Part shown: positions 1 through 4,976 of the stretch, piece after piece
Layout of the letters: every line of letters starts with the position of its first letter
How positions within the stretch are numbered: position 1 is the first letter of the stretch
NCBI GenBank assembly: GCA_937864935.1
Contig: CALMDN010000406.1
Coordinates: forward strand, 1 to 5,477
DNA from: an uncultured Bacteroidales bacterium
Lineage (GTDB): Bacteria > Bacteroidota > Bacteroidia > Bacteroidales > Lentimicrobiaceae
Reading direction: 5' to 3'
DNA: 5,477 bases
Notes under the pieces: generated by a model
Seen by the model: only the letters and a program-made list of their open reading frames with translations
Database searches by the model: none
What the model was told of the DNA's origin: nothing
Translations under genes and position numbers: made by a program

Positions 1-908
1 CCTCGCTCAACCGGCCGACCAGTGTTTTCGATTATGATATGACCACTGGCAAAATCACCCTGCTGAAGCAGCAGGAGATCCCCGGAGGTTTCAATCCCGA
101 GGATTACACCGTGGAGCGAATCTGGGCAACTGCAGGTGATGGAGTAAGCATTCCGGTATCGGTTGTTTATAAAAAATCACTGAAAAAAGATGGCAGCAAT
201 CCCGCCCTGCTCTATTCATACGGTTCCTATGGAGCCAGCTCAGATGCCTATTTTATCTCAAGCTTCTACAGCCTCATCGACCGTGGATTCGTATTTGCCA
301 TTGCCCAGATCAGGGGAGGCAGCGATATGGGCGAGCAATGGTATGAAGATGGCAAGCTGCTGAATAAGAAAAATACGTTTACCGATTTCATTGCCTGTGC
401 TGAGAAACTGAACAAGGAGAAATACACCAGCCCCGACAAACTGGCCATCATGGGCGGCAGTGCCGGTGGATTGCTGGTAGGTGCGGTGGCCAATATGCGT
501 CCCGATCTTTTCAATACGGTAGTAGCCCAGGTTCCCTTCGTGGATGTGATCAATACCATGCTCGACACCTCACTCCCCCTCACCACCCAGGAATACGAGT
601 AATGGGGAAACCCGAATATTGAATAGTACTACCACTACATGCTTTCCTATTCGCCTTACGACAACATCAAGGCCCAGAACTATCCCAATATGCTGGTCAC
701 GGCCGGACTAAACGATTCACAGGTAGGATATCACGAACCAGCCAAGTTCGTTGCAAAACTGAGGGCCCTGAAAACCGATGATAACCTGCTGCTGCTGAAA
801 ACAAATATGGAATCCGGACACGGAGGTGCCACCGGTCGCTTTGATGCACTCAGGGAAACCGCTTTTGAGGTGGCCTTTATTCTGAACAGGGTCGGAATTT
901 CAGAATAG
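1..908 (+). pseudogene. ptrB: Oligopeptidase B (S9A prolyl oligopeptidase family), C-terminal catalytic half with two in-frame stop codons
   Basis: The frame is open from the left edge (first full codon at 3) and encodes the alpha/beta-hydrolase domain of a serine peptidase that cleaves oligopeptides after basic residues. The nucleophile lies in GGSAGG (Ser codon 459-461), the Asp in GLNDSQ (714-716) and the His in SGHGG (819-821). Around the substrate pocket it reads VAQVPFVDV, then LPLTTQEYE, WGNPNIE and [13 protein letters not shown], closely resembling E. coli PtrB as I remember it. The frame is broken by TAA at 600-602, where the family has Glu, and by TAG at 624-626, where it has Gln or a similar residue. 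Frame is kept across both stops until the natural TAG at 906-908. A product ending at 600 would lack Asp and His and should be inactive. The ATG at 639 could in principle restart, but has no visible ribosome-binding site. The family assignment is very secure. Pseudogene is the simplest reading; a sequence error at two sites or readthrough are alternatives. The N-terminal propeller lies outside the window. Confidence 0.85.
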
Positions 909-953
909 TTAACCATCAGTAATACAGGCGAATACTTTTGGGATCTGGGTTCA

Positions 954-987
954 CCTGCTTAACATTTCTTTTGATGTTATCAGCAGG
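954..987 (+). terminator. Stem-loop downstream of the peptidase gene, probable transcript 3' end
   Basis: The left arm CCTGCTTAACAT (954-965) pairs with ATGTTA (974-979) and AGCAGG (982-987), giving 12 base pairs with a 2-nt bulge (TC, 980-981) and an 8-nt loop. It starts 45 nt after the peptidase stop. The downstream sequence has only a weak T-rich stretch (ACTTTAAT), so this is not a canonical intrinsic terminator. It may be a 3'-end-stabilising hairpin, or a leader structure, since a TAnnTTTG match (TACTTTTG) lies just upstream at 933-940. The pairing is seen directly; the role is inferred. Confidence 0.5.
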
Positions 988-1094
988 ATTCACTTTAATA
1001 CTACGGTTCCTATGCAGTCGCATTCCGCGAACCAAAGGCGTTTTTCATTGCAAGAATTGAAATTTCGGGGGTCTCTGATCAGTTACCTTTAACA

Positions 1095-1123
1095 ATTCTG
1101 TTGATTATAAAGTATAACAGAAT
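1095..1123. promoter_or_regulatory. Inverted repeat just upstream of the Cys-cluster gene
   Basis: The perfect 8-bp arms ATTCTGTT (1095-1102) and AACAGAAT (1116-1123) flank a 13-nt AT-rich spacer and end 5 nt before the ATG at 1129. A 7-of-8 match to the Bacteroidota -7 element (TACCTTTA, 1084-1091) lies directly upstream, so the dyad would sit at about the transcription start and in the short leader. It could be a repressor operator or an mRNA hairpin affecting initiation. The repeat is certain; its function is inferred. Confidence 0.45.
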
Positions 1124-1128
1124 AAACT

Positions 1129-1869
1129 ATGGGTAATAAGAGAGCCCTGGAAAAGTCACAGAAAGCCAAGGCCGGGAAGAGACTGATACCGGGAATACAT
1201 AACTTTTGCGACCGCTGGTGCGACCGTTGCACATTGACTGACCGTTGCAGTATTTTTGCTTTCGGAAAGGAAGAAGAGCGGATTCTTGCTGAAGGCAGGG
1301 ATCCCGGAGCTGAAATGAGCAGTTTTGTCGGTACCATGCTTAAAGATGCCTTCAGGCTGCTGAATGATCTGGCACTCGAACACGGACTTGAAAACAATCC
1401 TTTTGCAGATAACCAGGAAACAGATGTCCTGGAGGAACAGGACCATTACCTGTTGCGCACTGCCGACGATCATGCCGATTGGATGCAAAAGTGGATAGAC
1501 AAAAACAATCAAAGGATAAACAGCATTTTATTGACACTTGAAGAGACATCAACGGAGAATTACACCCTTCTGAAGGAAGCTATGGAAGTGCTCGGATGGT
1601 ATATGAACTTTATTGTGGTCAAGTTTTCAAGGGCTTTGTACAGTGGCGATGCCATGCAGGGAGCCTTGTCGGATTCTCTGGGCTCTGCAAAGATTGCACT
1701 GATCGCTGTGGATCGTTCCATTGAGTCGCTCAGAGTGGTGCAGAAGTTTATTTCTGATGATGCCGGTGAACTGAAAAAGAGTATCGGAAGGCTGGAGCGG
1801 ATCAGGAAAAGGGCATTGAAGGAATTCCCGGGAGTTATGGAATTCAAACGGCCCGGATTCGACTTTTAA
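1129..1869 (+). CDS. Uncharacterised protein with N-terminal four-cysteine cluster
   Basis: A 246-aa predicted cytoplasmic protein with no signal peptide or membrane segment. After a basic N-terminus (residues 4-18, rich in Lys and Arg) comes IPGIHNFCDRWCDRC, giving the pattern H24-x2-C27-x3-C31-x2-C34-x5-C40. These are the only cysteines in the protein, which suggests a bound metal, either Zn or an Fe-S cluster. The C-x3-C-x2-C spacing resembles the radical-SAM motif, but the rest shows no TIM-barrel signature, so I do not call it radical SAM. The remainder is rich in charged and Leu residues and looks helical (about 60-85, 105-140, 145-175, 185-230). I believe similar Cys-cluster proteins occur as hypotheticals in other Bacteroidota, but I do not know a function. 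The ATG at 1129 is chosen because it is the first in frame and the Cys motif follows closely. An inverted repeat lies immediately upstream. The gene is flanked by long intergenic regions and appears monocistronic. Confidence 0.8.
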   Translation: MGNKRALEKSQKAKAGKRLIPGIHNFCDRWCDRCTLTDRCSIFAFGKEEERILAEGRDPGAEMSSFVGTMLKDAFRLLNDLALEHGLENNPFADNQETDVLEEQDHYLLRTADDHADWMQKWIDKNNQRINSILLTLEETSTENYTLLKEAMEVLGWYMNFIVVKFSRALYSGDAMQGALSDSLGSAKIALIAVDRSIESLRVVQKFISDDAGELKKSIGRLERIRKRALKEFPGVMEFKRPGFDF

Positions 1870-1915
1870 ACCCGTTTTACAGGGTACTTTCAACAGCAGT
1901 TTTTCGTCTTTTCAT

Positions 1916-1969
1916 TGCGCAGGATAATCAGACACAGGCGCCTGATAACTATTTGCCGGCGCCTGATAA
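1916..1969. repeat. Three direct repeats with 21-bp period upstream of the small-protein gene
   Basis: The 12-bp core GGCGCCTGATAA occurs exactly at 1937-1948 and 1958-1969. A degenerate copy, TGCGCAGGATAA (9 of 12 identical), sits at 1916-1927, so GCGC and GATAA recur three times at exactly 21-bp intervals. This is about two helical turns, so bound proteins would lie on one DNA face. The array ends 64 bp before the ATG of the 70-aa gene. The arrangement suggests transcription-factor sites for that gene. The pattern is seen directly; the binding role is inferred. Confidence 0.6.
1935..1965. terminator. Possible GC-rich stem-loop formed by the repeat copies
   Basis: CAGGCGCC (1935-1942) pairs perfectly with GGCGCCTG (1958-1965) across a 15-nt loop, because the repeated core contains the palindrome GGCGCC. 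It lies 66 nt after the stop of the Cys-cluster gene. A five-T run occurs at 1981-1985, but 15 nt beyond the stem, so it is a poor intrinsic terminator. It competes with the operator-like reading of the same bases, and both could be true. Confidence 0.3.
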
Positions 1970-2033
1970 TTAACCAAAAATTTTTGCGTTATTATCACAA
2001 CCTTTGTATATCAGACCGGCAAAATATCAGGGA

Positions 2034-2246
2034 ATGCTCAGTTATTTTAAAGAAAAACTCCTTAAAGTCAGCTTCGACAAAGAGCAGTTCAACAGCGAGC
2101 TTGGTAAATGCCGTCGCTGGCTGACTGCTGAGGAATACAGGGTTCTGGTCGACTGGGCACGATCAGATATCGCGGTTTTTTCAGAAGAGGCAGCCGGAAT
2201 GACCGGATCTGAAATGCTTGAAAAACAGACGGGCAGCATGCTTTAA
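2034..2246 (+). CDS. Small uncharacterised protein, 70 aa
   Basis: A short, probably soluble and helical protein (starts MLSYFKEKLLKVSF) with no signal peptide. Residues 4-25 form an amphipathic Lys/Glu-rich segment. The central part, CRRWLTAEEYRVLVDWAR (26-43), has spaced Trp and acidic residues. The C-terminal third (51-66) is acidic and polar. ATG at 2034 is chosen over an upstream TTG at 2004 because that TTG lies inside a possible -7 element (AACCTTTG, 1999-2006) and AGGG directly precedes the ATG. The gene stands alone: upstream is the 21-bp repeat array, and downstream a separate promoter starts the next gene. I do not recognise the family. Coding status rests on the clean frame, protein-like composition and upstream signals, so it is likely but not certain. 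Confidence 0.6.
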   Translation: MLSYFKEKLLKVSFDKEQFNSELGKCRRWLTAEEYRVLVDWARSDIAVFSEEAAGMTGSEMLEKQTGSML

Positions 2247-2301
2247 AGTCTCCTTAGCTGTTTAGTTTGCCTTCCCCTGCAGCCGATGTTTGAATCCAGC
2301 T

Positions 2302-2332
2302 TTTGATTGCGTACCTAAAAGGTCTATCTTTG
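2302..2332 (+). promoter_or_regulatory. Bacteroidota primary-sigma promoter for the outer-membrane protein gene
   Basis: A -33 element TTTG (2302-2305) and a -7 element TATCTTTG (2325-2332, exact TAnnTTTG) are separated by 19 bp, the usual spacing for this phylum's housekeeping sigma factor. Transcription would begin around 2336-2338, leaving a leader of about 67 nt before the ATG at 2405. This rules out starts for the downstream frame near 2303, which would lie inside the promoter. Confidence 0.8.
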
Positions 2333-2404
2333 TACCAGGCATCCCTGCCGAACCAACGTGTCTGCAGCATGCACCGCCTGTTTTACGTTTTAAAAATTTC
2401 AGCA

Positions 2405-3091
2405 ATGAAACGAGCACTCATCATTTTATTCTCATTTGCATTGGTTTCATCCAGCCTGATGGCTCAGGAATCTTCAGATGACAAATTTCTCAAAAAGTTC
2501 TCTACCGGTATCGACATCATCAACGATTTTGTGATGGATGCGCCGGATGACATTGAGTTCAGGTCATTCAATCCCGGGGTAAATGTATATGGCTTGTATA
2601 CTTTCCCGATCAATGAAAGCAATTTTGCTTTTGCCCTCGGAGCCGGGCTGGGGATGCACAACCTGCACAGCAATGGCTTGCTGAGTGATACGGCCGGTGT
2701 TTCCTTTTTTACAAAATTTCCCGAAAAAGATGAAAATGACAACAGCATCAGCTACAAAAAGAACAAGCTGGCTTTAACCTACCTTGACTTTCCTTTTGAG
2801 CTGAGGTTTAAAAGCGACAATGGCATACGGTTTGCCATTGGCTTTAAAATCGGCGTGTTGCTCAACGCCCATACCAAATTCAAGGGCGATGACCCGGTTG
2901 ACGGAGACAACATTAAAATTAAAGAAAGCGCGCTGCCCAATTTCCAGTCGTGGAGATTCGGGCCCAGTGTTCAGATCGGCTATAAATGGGTGAATTTAAC
3001 CGGATTTTATTCCACAACCCGCATTTTCGAAGAGAATGCCGGTCCTGAAATCTTCCCCGTTTCTGTCGGAATCGCTTTGCGTCCCTTCTGA
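2405..3091 (+). CDS. Predicted outer-membrane beta-barrel protein (OMP_b-brl / PorT-like)
   Basis: A 228-aa secreted protein. Residues 1-20 form a signal peptide: MKR, a hydrophobic stretch, then SSLMA, with likely cleavage before Gln21. The mature part alternates hydrophobic and polar residues as in beta-strands, with many Gly and aromatic residues. YLDFPFELRFKS (about 118-129) followed by GIRFAIGFKIGVLL recalls the Y-L-E-I-P-L-L-L-K-Y signature of the Bacteroidota outer-membrane beta-barrel family (PF13568-like). The protein ends VSVGIALRPF, with the terminal Phe typical of barrels inserted by the BAM machinery. Its length fits a small barrel of about 8 strands. The start at 2405 is favoured over in-frame ATG 2369 and TTG 2303 because it gives a compact signal peptide and lies downstream of the promoter. 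Cargo or function is unknown; a structural or T9SS-related role cannot be told from sequence. It converges on the PAP2-like gene. Confidence 0.75.
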   Translation: MKRALIILFSFALVSSSLMAQESSDDKFLKKFSTGIDIINDFVMDAPDDIEFRSFNPGVNVYGLYTFPINESNFAFALGAGLGMHNLHSNGLLSDTAGVSFFTKFPEKDENDNSISYKKNKLALTYLDFPFELRFKSDNGIRFAIGFKIGVLLNAHTKFKGDDPVDGDNIKIKESALPNFQSWRFGPSVQIGYKWVNLTGFYSTTRIFEENAGPEIFPVSVGIALRPF

Positions 3092-3093
3092 GT

Positions 3094-3705
3094 TTATACC
3101 AGCAGCGAGATTCCTGCCATTACCACTGCACCCGCAACAAATCCCGCATAAACCTGTGAGGGGTTGTGGGTGTCTGATTTAAGTCTGGCAAAACCAACGA
3201 GCCCCGACACAAAGATCAGCATCAGAATCAGCAGGGGAGAATCGATGACCATCAGGTAGTTGAGGGCGATAAATCCGCCTGTCAGGCCTCCGATCCCGGC
3301 AGTATGAATGCTTATTTTCCAGAAAAGATTGATAACCAGGCATACCACGATCAAAGTGGTACCGCCAAGAAGAAACATTGAATAAACTCCGGGAAGGTTG
3401 AGGTTATTGATCATATACCAGGTTGCCATATAAAACAGGCCTGTTACGAGGAAGGGGAAGGTACGGTCGGCACGTTCGGGCATGTGGTAGCTTTGAATGA
3501 TGCCTCTCCGCTTCATCATCCAGATGAAAAGCAGGGGCAGCAGCAGGGTATTGGTGAAAATTATCGCTGTAAGGATCAGCTTGAGTTTTTGCGGAAGCAG
3601 CAAAACAAAAAAATTGTCGTTGCTGAAAACCAGCAGCAATGCATAGGTTGGCATGAGCAACGGGTGGAATACCCAGGAGATGAATCCGGCAGCTTTTTCT
3701 TCCAT
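3094..3705 (-). CDS. PAP2-like integral membrane protein with degenerate catalytic motif
   Basis: A 203-aa inner-membrane protein with about six or seven hydrophobic segments (roughly 8-27, 41-62, 84-100, 107-128, 136-154, 157-172, 185-203). It resembles the PAP2 phosphatase superfamily, which removes phosphate from lipid substrates such as phosphatidate or undecaprenyl pyrophosphate. KISIHTAG (His134) stands where motif C2 (SGH) is expected. ARLKSDTHNPSQ (173-184) keeps the R-x5-H spacing of motif C3, with His180 as nucleophile, but the relay Asp is Gln184. Motif C1 is not clear; only R78 and R81 before Pro84 hint at it. Activity is therefore uncertain and the protein may be a non-catalytic or divergent member. 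ATG at 3705 is chosen; a 52-codon upstream extension would overlap the acetyltransferase gene and lacks membrane-protein character. It lies 34 nt after that gene and is probably the last gene of the operon. Confidence 0.6.
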   Translation of the reverse strand: MEEKAAGFISWVFHPLLMPTYALLLVFSNDNFFVLLLPQKLKLILTAIIFTNTLLLPLLFIWMMKRRGIIQSYHMPERADRTFPFLVTGLFYMATWYMINNLNLPGVYSMFLLGGTTLIVVCLVINLFWKISIHTAGIGGLTGGFIALNYLMVIDSPLLILMLIFVSGLVGFARLKSDTHNPSQVYAGFVAGAVVMAGISLLV

Positions 3706-3739
3706 GTTTACAGGTTGGAGAGGGTGGTTTGATTGATTT

Positions 3740-4288
3740 TTACCAGGGGAGTAGCAGATAGGGGTCGTCTTCCGGATCAGGGGTTTGTTGCATGATGGTA
3801 TCCTGATCATAAACCTCAAATCCGGCATCACGATACAGGTTAATTGCAGCCGGATGGTCAAGATTGCAGGTGTGGAGCCACAATCGTTTCAGTGGTCTCT
3901 GCCAGGCATTCTGTACGCACCAGTGCAGAAACGGTTTTCCCAGTTTGCGGCCGGTAAACTCGCAGCTCAGCCCGAAATAAACAATTTCTGTTTCATTCGC
4001 TTCGGTGAGATCGTATTCCACGAAGCCTGCAGGCACCCCTGAATAATAGAGTACCCAGACTTCAGTATGCTCGTTGTCGAGCAACTTCTGAAGCTCCGAA
4101 GCCTGCATCATCAGCCGGTTATACCATTGGTAGGGCCTGCCGACCGAGGTGTACAGATAGAGGTAAAAAGCCCTGGTAGGTTTTTCGGCCCTGATAACCC
4201 GGCAATTGGCCGGTAAGCTTGCCATCTTTTCCCCTGCAGGGGGGGCGGTCATCTGCATCCACCAGGTGGTTGCGGCAATTTCATTCAT
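3740..4288 (-). CDS. GNAT family N-acetyltransferase
   Basis: A 182-aa cytoplasmic enzyme predicted to transfer acetyl from acetyl-CoA to an amine; the substrate is unknown. Residues 37-58, PTRAFYLYLYTSVGRPYQWY, then VWVLYYSGVPAGFVEYD (77-93), EIVYFGL (101-107), and the acetyl-CoA-binding loop FTGRKLGKPFL (111-121) follow the GNAT order of strands and motif A. LWLHTCNLDHPAAINLYRDAGF (136-157) is motif B, with Tyr152 at the usual proton-donor position. The F/Y-rich start and the HTC-LDHP signature match a GNAT subgroup I recall from alphaproteobacteria and Bacteroidota. ATG 4288 overlaps the preceding gene's end by 8 nt, indicating translational coupling. The first 25 residues look poorly conserved, so a start at Met13 or Met22 is possible. 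Family assignment is firm; substrate is not. Confidence 0.85.
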   Translation of the reverse strand: MNEIAATTWWMQMTAPPAGEKMASLPANCRVIRAEKPTRAFYLYLYTSVGRPYQWYNRLMMQASELQKLLDNEHTEVWVLYYSGVPAGFVEYDLTEANETEIVYFGLSCEFTGRKLGKPFLHWCVQNAWQRPLKRLWLHTCNLDHPAAINLYRDAGFEVYDQDTIMQQTPDPEDDPYLLLPW

Positions 4289-4973
4289 CAGCCTGCTTTT
4301 TAGTGATGATTTTGAGTGCTTCTCGCTTGCTTAATCCCGATAAGGTGTTGTTCTCCACAAAGCGGATGACCGCTTCAGGATTTGTTTTAGAATATTCACG
4401 CAGCGACCAGCCTATGGCTTTCCGGATAAAAAACTCAGGAGAGGTCTTTAACGCGGTTATGGTTTCGAAAAGTAGTGCTTCATTGGTCTCTTTCCTGTAT
4501 TTCAGCTGAAACAAAAGCACGGTGCGCATGAGCCACATGTTGCCTGAATTCATGAATGCTGCGGTAACCTCTGCGGTTTTTCCCGGATTTTTCCTGAGCC
4601 AGCTTCCAACAAGGTTGGCTGCTATGTAATCAACCGTGTCCCACCACGATTTCTGCAGAATCATATATTCAAACAGATGGATCTGATGCTCCGCATAAAG
4701 GAAAGCTTTTCGCGAAGCCATCTCCATGATGGTATACTGCAATTCACGCTGTGGCATGGCCCAGACCTGCTTCACTACCCCTTCAAAATCTGCGGGATCA
4801 GGCAGGCCGTTGGCAGCGATGAAAGAGGCTGAAAGCTGCTTCCGCAGTGGTGACTGAATCCCGAAAAACCCGAACTTCCCGAGCATATACCTGCTCATCC
4901 TGTCAGCCAGCAACGGGTTGGCATGTGTTTCAAAGTGTATCCGGAGGGCATCCGCATAGGCTGAACCATTCAT
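4281..4973 (-). CDS. alkD: DNA alkylation repair protein, AlkD-family DNA glycosylase
   Basis: A 230-aa all-helical protein of HEAT-like repeats that removes 3-methyladenine and 7-methylguanine type lesions, starting base excision repair. Family landmarks in order are KFGFFGIQSPLRK (33-45), RELQYTIMEM (76-85), SWWDTVDYIA (109-118), MWLMRTVLLFQ (146-156) and FFIRKAIGWSLREY (181-194). Residues W111, D115, R150 and W189 correspond with a constant offset of two to W109, D113, R148 and W187 of Bacillus cereus AlkD as I recall them, so the cationic-lesion pocket appears complete. Length is close to the usual 220-240 aa. The ATG at 4973 lies 3 nt after the stop of the upstream secreted-protein gene, and its 3' end overlaps the GNAT gene by 8 nt, so it is likely co-transcribed with both. 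No dedicated promoter is visible. Confidence 0.9.
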   Translation of the reverse strand: MNGSAYADALRIHFETHANPLLADRMSRYMLGKFGFFGIQSPLRKQLSASFIAANGLPDPADFEGVVKQVWAMPQRELQYTIMEMASRKAFLYAEHQIHLFEYMILQKSWWDTVDYIAANLVGSWLRKNPGKTAEVTAAFMNSGNMWLMRTVLLFQLKYRKETNEALLFETITALKTSPEFFIRKAIGWSLREYSKTNPEAVIRFVENNTLSGLSKREALKIITKKQADE

Positions 4974-4976
4974 AAA

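Noticed and set aside
600..626. An alternative genetic code with TAA and TAG read as Gln or Glu
   Set aside because: At least four other genes in the window end properly at TAA and the peptidase itself ends at TAG; no other gene has internal TAA or TAG codons.
1205..1250. Radical SAM enzyme from the C-x3-C-x2-C motif
   Set aside because: There is a fourth Cys close by, no GGE-like or other SAM-binding motif, and the rest of the protein looks purely helical rather than a beta/alpha barrel.
1156..1893. Several open frames of 66-118 codons on the - strand
   Set aside because: They are shadows of the Cys-cluster gene, overlap each other, and their translations show no domain or sensible start context.
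1999..2006. AACCTTTG as the -7 element for the 70-aa gene
   Set aside because: It matches TAnnTTTG in 7 of 8 positions but has no TTTG at 17-21 bp upstream; the nearest TTTG (1983-1986) is only 12 bp away. Kept as a weak hint, not called.
3706..3861. Longer N-terminus for the PAP2-like gene (start at 3861)
   Set aside because: It would overlap the acetyltransferase gene by 122 nt, and the extra residues are polar and unlike a membrane protein start; ATG 3705 is directly followed by the first hydrophobic segment.
3484..4509. Open frames of 82-96 codons on the + strand within the - strand operon
   Set aside because: They are antisense to well-supported acetyltransferase, glycosylase and PAP2-like genes, with low-complexity or Ser/Arg-rich translations.
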